A stretch of 40,579 nucleotides of DNA from an uncultured Bacteroidota bacterium (GCA_902526165.1 CABZKA010000014.1:1-40579), one strand, 5' to 3'. Shown: positions 1 through 9,137, counted from the stretch's first letter. Numbers and translations: made by a program. The notes: generated by a model not told the origin, from the sequence alone.

Positions 1-1890
1 CCACTGTCATCACATTCAGTACTTAATGAAGGTGTAAACGAAAATCATGGAAGTATATTCCTTGTTGGAGACCCTAAACAGTCAATTTACAGATGGAGAG
101 GTGCTAATCCTGAAATTTTCTCATCATTAAAACAAAGCTCACCCTTTTATATAAAACCTGAACTTATACCTAAAAAAATTAATTTTAGAAGCTGTGAGCA
201 AATTGTAAGCTTTAATAATAACTTTTTCAAATTTATATCTTCAAAACTAAACCTGGACAGGGTTGATGAACTTTATGGAAACTTAGACCAGAATTCAAAT
301 AAAAAACCGGGTGGAATAACAACAATTACATTTATTGATCAAGAAAAAGACTACAAAGAGCAAACTAGTTTAAGTGTTTTGAACATTATTAAAGATAAAA
401 TCAGAGAAGGTTTCGATTATAAAGATATTGCCATATTATGTAGAAAAAATGATCAATGTAGCCAGATATCCTCTTTTTTAATTGAAAATAATATTGATGT
501 AAGGTCTGATGAAATTTCTACTTTTTCATCAATTGAGGAAGTAAGAATATTAGTAAGATTTTTAGGCTTGAAGGTTGACCCTAAAAACAAGGAGCATATT
601 AAGGAAATTCTTAAGTATTACACTCATGTTAATAATCTGCGTGATAAATATGATTTTGTTCAAAATAACCTTGAGGATGAAACAGAGTTGATTTTTTCAA
701 ATATTCTTGATTTAGATTTCAAAATTTTTTACGGCTCTAGTGATTATGAGTCAATAGTTTACCTGATCAACAATCTTAAATTCTTTGACAAAAACCTTTT
801 ACATATCCAATTTTTATTGGACGAGATTCTAAATTATGAACTATCAAGTTCATATAGAAAGGAAACCTTTTACAGTTATTGGAATAAGAAAAAAGACAAA
901 ATAAAAGCAACGTTCATAAACAACTCCAATTCAGTTAACGTCCTAACAATTCACAAGGCAAAGGGGATGGAATTCAGCTTGGTAATACTGCCATACTTTG
1001 ATTTTAGTTTGCAAAAGTCAAATTTTAAAACATGGATACAGTATCAATCTTCAAAAATAACCACACCAATTTTCGTTGATTTTAAAAACTCTTTGAAGTA
1101 CTTTGATAATAAATCTAAAGCTGTTTTTCAAGAAAAAAATAACGAAATGATTTTAGACTCATTAAATCTTATTTATGTTGCCTTATCAAGGGCTATTTCC
1201 CAAAACCACATCATAACAAATACCTCTAAAGGTGAGAATTTCTCAAGTGTAGCTGATATTTGTCACTCATACTCCAATCAGAAGACTTACACTACCACCA
1301 ATATAAATGGAACACTTTATAATTTTAGATGGGGGAACTCAAATAAACAAAAAAGTAAAGGTCAATATTTGTCTGAAAAATCAATTAAAACTTTATGTAA
1401 AGTAAAAGCTCATGATTTTAATGCTGTTAGAAAAAACTTAAATAGGTCAAAAAAAACATCACATTTTGGAAGTGTATTTCATGACGTTATAGCAAAAACT
1501 GAAAGTAAAAAGCAAATAGAAATTGTAGTTAATGATTTTTTTAACAGAGGGTTGTTTTCAAAGAATGATAAGAATAAAATGATTAAAATGGTAAAATCAG
1601 TATTTAATAACAAAAAGTTGAGTCATTTCTTTGTAAATAGTGATAATATATACAGCGAAAGGGAAATATACCTTTCTGATGGTAAAGTGATTAAGCCTGA
1701 TAGAATGATTTTTCATGAAAATAATGAAGTTTCAATATTAGATTATAAAACTGGGAAACCCAAAATATCAGATAATAATCAAATTATAAACTATATTTCT
1801 GAATTAGAAAAGAATTCATATCGAGTTAGAGAGGCATTTCTAATATATCTTGGTAATAAAATATCAATTATTGACCTAATTAGCACCTAA
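1..1890 (+). CDS. AddA-like UvrD-family helicase/nuclease, 5' end outside window
   Basis: Partial gene: the frame is open from base 1, so the first 629 visible codons are the C-terminal part of a longer protein. Visible residues 22-35 carry helicase motif III (GDPKQSIYRWRGANPE), 61-64 the NFRS form of motif IV, about 314-328 motif V (VLTIHKAKGMEF), followed by YVALSRA (motif VI). The C-terminus is a RecB-type PD-(D/E)XK nuclease with G490-xxx-H494, then KPDR and DYKTGK (581-586). This is the arrangement of AddA, the helicase-nuclease that resects double-strand breaks before RecA loading. The AddB-like partner lies at 3491-6160, beyond ompA. The Walker A motif is upstream of the window. A TTG at 379 is an internal codon, not the start. 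Family call is secure; exact symbol is not. Confidence 0.9.
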   Translation, partial: PLSSHSVLNEGVNENHGSIFLVGDPKQSIYRWRGANPEIFSSLKQSSPFYIKPELIPKKINFRSCEQIVSFNNNFFKFISSKLNLDRVDELYGNLDQNSNKKPGGITTITFIDQEKDYKEQTSLSVLNIIKDKIREGFDYKDIAILCRKNDQCSQISSFLIENNIDVRSDEISTFSSIEEVRILVRFLGLKVDPKNKEHIKEILKYYTHVNNLRDKYDFVQNNLEDETELIFSNILDLDFKIFYGSSDYESIVYLINNLKFFDKNLLHIQFLLDEILNYELSSSYRKETFYSYWNKKKDKIKATFINNSNSVNVLTIHKAKGMEFSLVILPYFDFSLQKSNFKTWIQYQSSKITTPIFVDFKNSLKYFDNKSKAVFQEKNNEMILDSLNLIYVALSRAISQNHIITNTSKGENFSSVADICHSYSNQKTYTTTNINGTLYNFRWGNSNKQKSKGQYLSEKSIKTLCKVKAHDFNAVRKNLNRSKKTSHFGSVFHDVIAKTESKKQIEIVVNDFFNRGLFSKNDKNKMIKMVKSVFNNKKLSHFFVNSDNIYSEREIYLSDGKVIKPDRMIFHENNEVSILDYKTGKPKISDNNQIINYISELEKNSYRVREAFLIYLGNKISIIDLIST

Positions 1891-1936
1891 AGTCATTAAT
1901 TTAATGGGGGTTGAATCATTGCAATAAGGTCAAAAT

Positions 1937-1969
1937 ATTGATGTATTTCATTGAAATTCATTAAGTTTG
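1937..1969 (+). promoter_or_regulatory. Predicted Bacteroidota-type promoter of the OmpA gene
   Basis: TAAGTTTG at 1962-1969 is a perfect match to the Bacteroidota -7 box TAnnTTTG. ATTG at 1937-1940 gives a -33-like TTG with 21 bases between the boxes. The -7 box ends 28 bases before the ATG at 1998, leaving a short leader with no clear Shine-Dalgarno sequence, as is usual in this phylum. Inferred from pattern only. Confidence 0.5.
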
Positions 1970-1997
1970 TGGCAAAATCGATTTAAAAACTACTAAC

Positions 1998-3416
1998 ATG
2001 AATAATTTCGTAAAAATATTTTTTGTCTTTTCAATGGTTCTTTTTACAACAAAATCATTGTCTCAAGATAAAAATAATCCATGGCAAATCAGCTTGGGAA
2101 CTAGTGCTGTAAACTTTTATGGCACCGCACAAGAAGGTTTGTGCGACGGATGTAATGATTTATTTCAGGATTACTTTGCCGTAGATAAATACTGGAATAT
2201 CCAAACATTTTTTAGTACAGCTAGTGTTTCCAGATATACAGACAATGGATTTTCTATTGGTTTAAGATTATCATTGAATAAATTTGATCAAATAGGTAAT
2301 ACCAATGCAATCCCAGGTTATGTTGATGGAAAGGGACCAGAAAAAACAATGATCACCACAGACCTGTTTGTTTCTAAAGCTCTTCCAAAACTAACATTTT
2401 TCAAGTTTTCACCTTTCCTAGAGGGTGGTCTAGGTCAAGCAAATGTTGATGACATAAATGCCTACACACTAAACGCTGGTGTTGGTGTTGATTTCCCAAT
2501 TGGCAATAAAGCATTTATAAAGCTTAATACTGTATATAGAAAAGCATTTGAAAATGATGGTGGTCCAGGAACAGTTTATTATGCACCTGGCGTCAATACA
2601 CATTGGCAACACAATGTATCATTAGCGATCAATTTTGGAGGTAAAGATACCGACGAAGATGGCATATATGACAAGTTTGATGATTGTCCTTTTGAACCAG
2701 GATTAGAAGAATTTAACGGATGTCCTGATACAGATGGTGATGGAATTCCTGATAAAGATGATTCATGCCCAACGACTGCTGGTACAGCAGAGTTTAATGG
2801 TTGTGCAGATTCTGATGGTGATGGTATTGCTGACCCAGAAGATAAATGTCCAGATGTTGCTGGTTTAGCAAAGTTTGGAGGTTGTCCTGATACAGATGGT
2901 GATGGTATTGAAGATGCTAAAGATGCATGTCCAGAAGAAGCCGGATTAAGAAGGTTTAGGGGTTGTCCCGACACTGATGGTGATGGAATCGCTGATCCAA
3001 AGGATAAGTGTCCTACTGAAGCTGGTCTTGCTGATAACGAAGGTTGTCCAAATCCAACTCAGGAAGCAATTGATGCACTGAATGAATTGGGAGCAACAGT
3101 TCAGTTTGAATTAAACAAGGCTGACCTTAAGGACGAAGCAATAGACCTGTTGATTAGTGTTTATGATATCATGTCAAAATTTGGAAATACAAATTTCTCA
3201 ATTGAAGGACATACTGATACGTCAGGACCTAAAGCTTTTAATCAAAAACTTTCTGAGGAAAGAGCTGGTAAGGTAAAGTCTCACCTAGTTGAAAAGGGTG
3301 TTGAGGAATCAAGGCTTTCTACAAAAGGATTTGGTGAAGACAATCCAAAAGCCTCAAATGATACAAGAGACGGAAGAATTACCAATAGAAGGGTAGAATT
3401 TAAGGTTGTAGAGTAA
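1998..3416 (+). CDS. OmpA-family outer membrane protein with thrombospondin type-3 repeats
   Basis: 472 residues. A signal peptide ends near SLSQ (residue 23). Residues about 24-215 look like an outer-membrane beta-barrel. Residues 217 to about 352 hold five calcium-binding-type repeats of the form DxDGDGIxDxxDxCP...GCP. Residues about 366-472 are an OmpA C-terminal peptidoglycan-binding domain (IEGHTDTSG, LSEERAGKVKSHL, NRRVEF). The family anchors the outer membrane to peptidoglycan, and the acidic repeats form a rigid calcium-binding stalk across the periplasm. It sits alone between its own promoter and a strong terminator, and splits the AddAB-like pair. Acidic, high-expression-type gene; a reading frame on the other strand through the repeats is a shadow. 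Confidence 0.95.
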   Translation: MNNFVKIFFVFSMVLFTTKSLSQDKNNPWQISLGTSAVNFYGTAQEGLCDGCNDLFQDYFAVDKYWNIQTFFSTASVSRYTDNGFSIGLRLSLNKFDQIGNTNAIPGYVDGKGPEKTMITTDLFVSKALPKLTFFKFSPFLEGGLGQANVDDINAYTLNAGVGVDFPIGNKAFIKLNTVYRKAFENDGGPGTVYYAPGVNTHWQHNVSLAINFGGKDTDEDGIYDKFDDCPFEPGLEEFNGCPDTDGDGIPDKDDSCPTTAGTAEFNGCADSDGDGIADPEDKCPDVAGLAKFGGCPDTDGDGIEDAKDACPEEAGLRRFRGCPDTDGDGIADPKDKCPTEAGLADNEGCPNPTQEAIDALNELGATVQFELNKADLKDEAIDLLISVYDIMSKFGNTNFSIEGHTDTSGPKAFNQKLSEERAGKVKSHLVEKGVEESRLSTKGFGEDNPKASNDTRDGRITNRRVEFKVVE

Positions 3417-3449
3417 AACAATCACCCTTAAATCATAAAACAACAAAAG

Positions 3450-3477
3450 AGCGCCTAAAACTTAGGCGCTTTTTTTA
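3450..3477 (+). terminator. Rho-independent terminator after the OmpA gene
   Basis: Perfect 9-bp stem AGCGCCTAA (3450-3458), loop AAC, TTAGGCGCT (3462-3470), followed by a run of T. It lies 34 bases after the ompA stop and only 13 bases before the AddB-like start, so the downstream gene depends on readthrough or on a promoter hidden in this short stretch. Confidence 0.9.
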
Positions 3478-3490
3478 TTTTTAATAAACA

Positions 3491-6160
3491 ATGAATTCCT
3501 TTTTTGAAAAAGCAATTAAAAAGTCTTTAGATGTAAATTCTCTTGAAAGGACTGTAATTGTCATTCCCAATAGAAGGTCAAAAATTTTCTTAAAAAAAGC
3601 AATTCAAAGTAAGCTAAACAAGATTTCAATATCGCCTGAAATTTATAGTATAGATGATTTTATAGAGCGAATTGCAGACAATAAGGAAACGGAGAAGACT
3701 ACGATTCTATTCTACCTTTATGAAAGCTACATGCAGATTTCAAAAAAAAATGATTTTGAAAATTATAATTCCTTTAGAAAATGGGCAAACATTTTTTTAA
3801 AAGACCTGAATGATATTCAAATGTCAAACAACAGTGATCAGGAAGTTTTAAATTATCTTTTTGAGATAAAAAAAATAAATGCGATCAATGAAGAGGATGA
3901 ATTTAAATTAGAGTTTTGGAAAATTCTACCAAAAATCTCAGAGCTATTTATTCAAAAGCTCAGACAAAATAATTGCGCAAACAAAGGCTTAATTCACCTG
4001 GATGCAGAAAAAAATATTGAATTATATAGCAATGCACATAAAAATTATAACTTTTTAATTTTAGGATTAAACTCGCTTTCAAATATTGAGGCTTATATAA
4101 TTGAACACTTACTATCTAATAATAAAGCCCAAATCTTTTGGGATTGTGATCAGTCATTTACAAATAACACAATCAATCAATCAGGACATTTTTTTAGGAA
4201 ATATAAAAACAGCTGGGATCATTACAAGTCTAATATATTTGACTTTGAACACAATGAACTATCTGAAAAAAAAATAATCAACATATACCCAGCTACAAAA
4301 AATGTAAATCAGATTAATATTGTATCTAACATAATTAGTGATTTAAGAGGAAAAACTGCCATTATTCTTCCCAATCAAGATCTGGTTTTACCCATGCTTA
4401 ATGCCATTCCTAAAAAACTCAAATCTTATAATTTATCACTATCATTTCCAATGTCTGAAATGCCATTACTTAAATTTTATAACTTGTTTTTTGAACTGTA
4501 TGGAGGAAGAGAGGGCTCCAGCTTTTATTTTAGAGACGTACTTAAAATAATAGAGAACAATATTTTCAACACCGTATTCCAAGAAGAAAAGGATATCGAA
4601 ATATTTAATCTTAAAATCAAGACATTAAACATTACTTATTTGTCTAAAAAATTTATCGAGTCATTAAAACTATCTCAAATAGGTAGGTTTTTTAGAATGA
4701 CAAATAAGACAATTGTTGAAGAACTATTAAATTTTACTGACTTATGCGAGGATAAGTTAAACGTGGACATATATTATGATCAGCTAATAAGTTTGCGTAA
4801 AATATTATTTATAGTTCAAAAATTTCAAATTAGCTATGGCTTTGACATTAGTTTCAGGTCTTTAAAAGAAATATTTAATGATATACTTAAAAACCAGAGC
4901 ATTAACTTATATGGTGATTTAAATGCAGATATTCAAATAGTGGGGCTTCTGGAATCTAGAGCTCTTGAATTTGAAAACGTAATTTTTTGCTCTGCAAATG
5001 ACGGCATCTTACCTAATAATAATTTTACAAACTCGTTACTTACCTATGATCTAAGAAAAAAATTTGAAATCCCAACAATTGATGAGGCAGACGCAAGAGA
5101 GGCTTATGACTTCTTTAGGTTATTATTTAAAGCCAAAAACGTAAGTCTAATTTATAATTCAGTTAGCGAGGGGGTAAGTAGCGGTGAGAAAAGTAGATTT
5201 ATATACCAGTTAGAGTTGCTCAAAAAAGACAATTACCAGATAAACTATTTCAATGCCCAGTTTGAAATCCCGACAAAAGAAGCTGTTAATTACTCATTTG
5301 ATAAATCAAAAGGAGTTATCAAAAAATTAAAAAATATTGCTGATTCTGGATTTTCACCTTCCTCTTTAACTACTTACATTGAAAATCCATTGACCTTTTT
5401 TGATAATTATTTGTTAAAAACAGATGAATATAAGAATGTTGTAGAAAATCCTGAAGCTTTGGGTATTGGAAGGATATTCCATAATTCAATGCAAGATTTA
5501 TATAAACCTTTAGTAGGTCAAATTCTAGATGAAAATAAATTAAAAGGGCTTAAAAAAAATCATGAAAAAGTAATTAATAATAGGTTTCAGCAAGAGTATG
5601 GAAAAAGTTTTAAAAGAGGCAAGAACCTAATTGCCTTTGATGTTTTAAAAATGGCAATTATCGCCCTGATAGACCTCGATATAAAAAAAATAAAAAATGG
5701 TATTGAAATAAAACTTATTTCAGTGGAAGATCAGATATCAACTTCCTTTGTCACTAAGAAATCCAAAATAAAGTATAAATTAAGAGGATTTATTGATAGA
5801 ATTCAAACGGAAAATGGTCATATGAAAATAATAGACTATAAAACGGGCGGGAGTATAACTTCTTCTTCACTTTCATTTGAAGAATTTGATCAATTAACTG
5901 AAAAAAGGAAAAAAGAACTTTTTCAGTTACTGTGTTATTCACTAATATATTTGGAATCAAATAAAAAAATTAAATCAGTTGAGCCAGGTTTAATTTTGCT
6001 AAAATCAATAAACTCAGGCACTAACGTAGTCAGAAAAAAGCTATCGCACAGAAAATATGATTCCATTTTTGATTTAAAAAACCTTTCAGAATTCAAACTT
6101 TTGGTAGACGGGTTAGTTGAAGAAATTTTTGATAAAAATTTAAATTTTGAATCAAATTAA
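3491..6160 (+). CDS. AddB-like PD-(D/E)XK nuclease with inactive helicase-like region
   Basis: 889 residues. The N-terminus (TVIVIPNRRSKIFLKKAI) is where AddB or a helicase would carry Walker A, but no GxxGxGKT is present, so this region is probably not an ATPase. The middle has ESRALEFENVIFCSANDGILP-like helicase remnants. The C-terminal nuclease is intact: G660xxxH664, FID769R, D782YKTGG, and Q-x-x-x-Y in LFQLLCYSLIY. A cysteine cluster for an iron-sulphur site is not evident. In known AddAB, this subunit recognises or cuts one strand while AddA unwinds. It pairs with the helicase at 1-1890. The start at 3491 is the first ATG after the ompA terminator. Confidence 0.88.
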   Translation: MNSFFEKAIKKSLDVNSLERTVIVIPNRRSKIFLKKAIQSKLNKISISPEIYSIDDFIERIADNKETEKTTILFYLYESYMQISKKNDFENYNSFRKWANIFLKDLNDIQMSNNSDQEVLNYLFEIKKINAINEEDEFKLEFWKILPKISELFIQKLRQNNCANKGLIHLDAEKNIELYSNAHKNYNFLILGLNSLSNIEAYIIEHLLSNNKAQIFWDCDQSFTNNTINQSGHFFRKYKNSWDHYKSNIFDFEHNELSEKKIINIYPATKNVNQINIVSNIISDLRGKTAIILPNQDLVLPMLNAIPKKLKSYNLSLSFPMSEMPLLKFYNLFFELYGGREGSSFYFRDVLKIIENNIFNTVFQEEKDIEIFNLKIKTLNITYLSKKFIESLKLSQIGRFFRMTNKTIVEELLNFTDLCEDKLNVDIYYDQLISLRKILFIVQKFQISYGFDISFRSLKEIFNDILKNQSINLYGDLNADIQIVGLLESRALEFENVIFCSANDGILPNNNFTNSLLTYDLRKKFEIPTIDEADAREAYDFFRLLFKAKNVSLIYNSVSEGVSSGEKSRFIYQLELLKKDNYQINYFNAQFEIPTKEAVNYSFDKSKGVIKKLKNIADSGFSPSSLTTYIENPLTFFDNYLLKTDEYKNVVENPEALGIGRIFHNSMQDLYKPLVGQILDENKLKGLKKNHEKVINNRFQQEYGKSFKRGKNLIAFDVLKMAIIALIDLDIKKIKNGIEIKLISVEDQISTSFVTKKSKIKYKLRGFIDRIQTENGHMKIIDYKTGGSITSSSLSFEEFDQLTEKRKKELFQLLCYSLIYLESNKKIKSVEPGLILLKSINSGTNVVRKKLSHRKYDSIFDLKNLSEFKLLVDGLVEEIFDKNLNFESN

Positions 6161-6196
6161 ATATTTAACGAATAGTATTAAATTTGCCAAGTTAAC

Positions 6197-6270
6197 GGTC
6201 CCATAGCTCAGTTGGTTAGAGTAGATGACTCATAATCATTTGGTCCCTGGTTCGAGCCCAGGTGGGACCA
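6197..6270 (+). tRNA. tRNA with CAT anticodon (Met, or Ile decoded with lysidine)
   Basis: 74-base cloverleaf. Acceptor GGTCCCA (6197-6203) pairs fully with TGGGACC (6263-6269), discriminator A6270. The D stem is GCTC/GAGT, the anticodon loop CTCATAA gives CAT, and the T arm is CCTGG-TTCGAGC-CCAGG. CCA is not encoded. Elongator Met and the lysidine-modified Ile tRNA share this anticodon and I cannot separate them with certainty by eye; Met is favoured by overall resemblance. Confidence 0.93.
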
Positions 6271-6275
6271 CCCTT

Positions 6276-6311
6276 AAACCCTCTAAGTCATTGACTATGA
6301 GGGTTTTTGTT
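6276..6311 (+). terminator. Terminator after the CAT tRNA
   Basis: AAACCCTC (6276-6283) pairs with GAGGGTTT (6299-6306). Two mismatched pairs separate this from an upper stem AGTCA/TGACT, and TTTTTGTTTTT follows. It directly follows the tRNA. Confidence 0.75.
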
Positions 6312-6443
6312 TTTAGTGATTTAATTATCGAACCATTTTCGAACCAAGTTAAGGTTGAGAAAGTATATGTTTTCTATCAAATAAACTTTAATGATTCCTG
6401 CATTTCTTTACCTCCTTTTTTGAAGATAATTTTATTAGCTTTT

Positions 6444-6752
6444 TTAAGCTACCATCAAAATTCCAATTATAGCCCCAAACAAAAGTGAAATTAAAAATAC
6501 ATACCAAAATCTCTTCGGGTTAAGACTCCACTTAGCCCAACGGTTTAATAGAACAAATTTCTTAGGATAGACATTCTTATCTTTTAGCGAACGAAACACC
6601 TTGACAGCTTTGAAAATCCACAAAAGAGAAAAACTTAAAAAAAGAAGTGCTAATAGATTATATTCTTTAAAAAAGATTATAATTACAATTCCAATCGCCA
6701 AAAATAAATATGCTATTAAAATCTGAATCCAATAATCTTTTTTTGTATGCAC
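6444..6752 (-). CDS. Small membrane protein of unknown function
   Basis: 102 residues. Two hydrophobic helices lie close together near the N-terminus (about 10-28 and 32-48), followed by a basic stretch rich in K, R and W (50-82) and a third helix at the C-terminus (about 83-101). No family recognised. It stands alone, pointing toward the tRNA terminator. The frame overlapping it on the other strand runs into the tRNA and is not a gene. Coding call rests on the well-formed membrane topology and lack of a competing frame. Confidence 0.6.
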   Translation of the reverse strand: MHTKKDYWIQILIAYLFLAIGIVIIIFFKEYNLLALLFLSFSLLWIFKAVKVFRSLKDKNVYPKKFVLLNRWAKWSLNPKRFWYVFLISLLFGAIIGILMVA

Positions 6753-6962
6753 GATTCCTTTATTAGTTGTTTTGTAAATGTATAAATATTTGTCAGTTTG
6801 ATCTTACAGTAAAACTAGAATTGAAAAAATTTATTAATCAATTATATTTTGATAGATAATTTTACATAAATCTTTAAAAAACGTGTAATTTTTTAATGAA
6901 GCATTAATTTTTACAAACAATCCTAGTTTTAAAAAAAAGTAATCTTAAATTTTGATAATTTA
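6753..6962. other. AT-rich intergenic region, no gene seen
   Basis: About 210 bases between divergent genes, very AT-rich, with homopolymer runs. No open frame, hairpin-plus-T terminator or perfect TAnnTTTG box was found. It must contain the promoters for both neighbours; AAATTTTG near 6947-6954, one base off the -7 consensus, is a weak candidate for the rightward gene. Confidence 0.5.
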
Positions 6963-6989
6963 ATGCTTATTAACAATAAACTATTTACA

Positions 6990-7916
6990 ATGAAAAAAAT
7001 AATTATTTATATTTTTATTACTTGTTACTCTGTTTCATTTGCTCAAAAAAAAGCAAATGGTAAAATATATATTGAGCACCCAGCCATAGAGATCGTAAAT
7101 CAATTCAACGAAGCGTTTGTTAAAGGAGATTTAGAAAAAATTAAAAGTCTCGTTGCTGATGGATTTGTGTGGAGAAACTCTACTATGAGAACTAAGCCTG
7201 GAACACTCCAGCAATTGTTAGGAAGGTCAAATTACTTGAGCAAGAATGTTCAAAACTTTGAGATTAAGCATTACGGAGGTTCTTATCCGGACGTCTTTGA
7301 GTATAAAAAAGACGGGATACTTGATGTTTCAACCTACACTTGGATGACTGGATATGATAAAAATACTGGATTAGAATTGAATATGCCTAGGCATGCTAAC
7401 TTTAGAATGACAAGCGATGGAAAAAAAATTGCTTACGTAAGTATTATGGATGATCAAGTTCTTTGGAATAAAGGTTACGATGCTTATCAAACTACAAAAA
7501 ATGGTATCATCTATAAAGATCACCCATATGTTTCCAAAGTAAGATTACTTATTCAAGCTTATGAAACTATGGACCCTGAAAAAATCAAAAGCCATTATTT
7601 ACCAACAGCAAGGTTTTACGACGTAATGAATAGCGTTCCTTTCAATAAAGCTAAAACACTAGAAGAGGAATTTAAAGACTTTAGTGCATATGCGGAAGTT
7701 TTGGAATTAGTTGATATTAGGGAGTTTGGATACCCAGATCTTTTAGAGTATGAAGGAGATGGAACAGTTGTGATTTCTTGGTGGGAAATGGATTTTAAAA
7801 ATAAAAAAAGTGGAAATACATCTACAATTTTTCAACACTTGGTGCATCATTTCAATGATGAGGGAGAGATTTACAGAGAAGAGTATTACTTTAACCCAGC
7901 TCAATTACCAAAATAG
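6990..7916 (+). CDS. Secreted protein with two NTF2-like domains
   Basis: 308 residues from the ATG at 6990. An earlier in-frame ATG at 6963 would add nine residues before MKK and spoil the signal peptide, so 6990 is preferred. The signal peptide ends near SFAQ. Two SnoaL/NTF2-like halves follow: one beginning IVNQFNEAFVKGDLEKIKSLV, the other VSKVRLLIQAYETMDPEKIKSHY, each followed by a W- and F-rich sheet region. NTF2-like folds are small-molecule-binding or catalytic cones; the substrate here is unknown. A terminator follows. It is one of four NTF2-like proteins in the window. Confidence 0.8.
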   Translation: MKKIIIYIFITCYSVSFAQKKANGKIYIEHPAIEIVNQFNEAFVKGDLEKIKSLVADGFVWRNSTMRTKPGTLQQLLGRSNYLSKNVQNFEIKHYGGSYPDVFEYKKDGILDVSTYTWMTGYDKNTGLELNMPRHANFRMTSDGKKIAYVSIMDDQVLWNKGYDAYQTTKNGIIYKDHPYVSKVRLLIQAYETMDPEKIKSHYLPTARFYDVMNSVPFNKAKTLEEEFKDFSAYAEVLELVDIREFGYPDLLEYEGDGTVVISWWEMDFKNKKSGNTSTIFQHLVHHFNDEGEIYREEYYFNPAQLPK

Positions 7917-7939
7917 ATATTATCGAATTTTTAAAATAC

Positions 7940-7969
7940 AAAGCCCCTTCAAATAAAAAAGGGGTTTTT
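7940..7969 (+). terminator. Terminator between convergent genes
   Basis: AAAGCCCCTT (7940-7949) pairs with AAGGGGTTTT (7959-7968) around a short A-rich loop, with one G-T pair, followed by TTTT. It ends the NTF2-like gene. The complementary A-run on the other side lets it also act on the leftward serine hydrolase gene. Confidence 0.8.
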
Positions 7970-7979
7970 AATTTATTGC

Positions 7980-9116
7980 TTATAATTGTGAGTCAACTAT
8001 TTTTTTCACAAAATCTCCAATTTTTGATGAATCAATCCACCTTGCCACAATAACAAGGTTGTAATCTGGAATAACAACAACATAATTTCCGCCAAATCCA
8101 GCACCGTAGTAAATATTTTCTGGCAGACTCTCCCACTTTCTTTCGCCCTTATTTAACCACCACATATATCCATACGATTCATTGTTTTTTGAGGGCACTT
8201 GAACTAGTTCGATCCAATTAGGACTCAATAATAATTTGTTTTTCCACTTACCTTTGTTTAAGAATAATAACCCAAATCTAGCATGGTCCAATGAGTTAAT
8301 AAAGAGGCCACCTCCAAAGTGGCCACCACCACTAACGGAGCTAACAACAGATCCGTTTAAATTTAACTTAGATTTTTCGTATCCGTACCACCTCCAACTT
8401 GAAGATGCCCCGATCGGATCCATTATTTCTCTTTTTAAAATTTCCGGAAGAGGTTCCTCCAATATCTTTAATAGTGAAAATGAAAGTAAGTTTACCCTAA
8501 CGTCGTTATACTTATATGCTTTTCCTGGTTTAGCAATTTCTTGTGTTTTTAGCTCTTCAATACTTAGATTTCTAGTCGGTCTATCAGCCCAATCAAAGGT
8601 CCCAAATAAATTTCCTTTCCATTGTGAAGATTGGTTTAGTAGGTGATGCCATGTAATTTCTTTATTATGGTCAGAAGAAAATTTCCCATCATTTATGTAG
8701 GTATTTATTTTTTCATTCAGATTGAATAAACCTTTTTGGTAGGCCAACCCAGCTACAGTTGAGAGGTAGCTTTTAGTAACGCTAAATGTCATATCCACCC
8801 TGCTTACATCGCCCCACTTACCTATGATATATCCATCTTTAATTATTAGTCCATTTGGGCCTTTTCGAGGTTTTGTAGGGCCTTTTATCTCAAACCCTGG
8901 CTCGTAACCGAATGCTGAAATAATAGCATTTTTTAAATTCCTATCTACTGAGTTTTCATTGCCTATTGCAAATTGAATGGCCTCTTTAATTTTTTCATTT
9001 GAAAACCCCAATGATTCAGGCTTCCTTTCTTCCCAGTCTTGACCAGGGAAATACAATTCCTGAGCATTAACTGTAAGACTGAGAAAAACAAAAACAATCA
9101 ATTTTAGGCTGTTCAT
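7980..9116 (-). CDS. Exported serine hydrolase, class C beta-lactamase fold
   Basis: 378 residues. The signal peptide ends at about NAQ (residue 19). The catalytic S112-V-T-K115 box lies in MTFSVTKSYLSTVAG, the YND region at 203-205 is the likely second motif, and H267FGGG is the HxG-like third motif. The Pfam beta-lactamase family (PF00144) includes esterases, D-aminopeptidases and related enzymes; nothing here points to beta-lactam resistance. It is last of four co-directional genes for exported hydrolases, 21 bases after the sulfatase, so a role in cleaving an ester or amide in the same substrate class is plausible. Confidence 0.85.
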   Translation of the reverse strand: MNSLKLIVFVFLSLTVNAQELYFPGQDWEERKPESLGFSNEKIKEAIQFAIGNENSVDRNLKNAIISAFGYEPGFEIKGPTKPRKGPNGLIIKDGYIIGKWGDVSRVDMTFSVTKSYLSTVAGLAYQKGLFNLNEKINTYINDGKFSSDHNKEITWHHLLNQSSQWKGNLFGTFDWADRPTRNLSIEELKTQEIAKPGKAYKYNDVRVNLLSFSLLKILEEPLPEILKREIMDPIGASSSWRWYGYEKSKLNLNGSVVSSVSGGGHFGGGLFINSLDHARFGLLFLNKGKWKNKLLLSPNWIELVQVPSKNNESYGYMWWLNKGERKWESLPENIYYGAGFGGNYVVVIPDYNLVIVARWIDSSKIGDFVKKIVDSQL

Positions 9117-9137
9117 AATGTTAATTTAAAACGAATA

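Noticed and set aside
2579-2974. Minus-strand frame through the OmpA repeats
   Set aside because: It is a low-complexity shadow (SGQPLNS repeats) of the calcium-binding repeats on the plus strand.
6225-6488. Open frame that starts within the tRNA gene
   Set aside because: It begins in the anticodon arm, passes through the tRNA terminator and encodes no recognisable protein.
8236-8646. Plus-strand frame inside the serine hydrolase gene
   Set aside because: It lies fully within a well-supported gene on the other strand and has no family features.
7980-9116. Beta-lactam resistance gene
   Set aside because: The SxxK serine hydrolase family is mainly esterases and peptidases, and no feature points to a true beta-lactamase.
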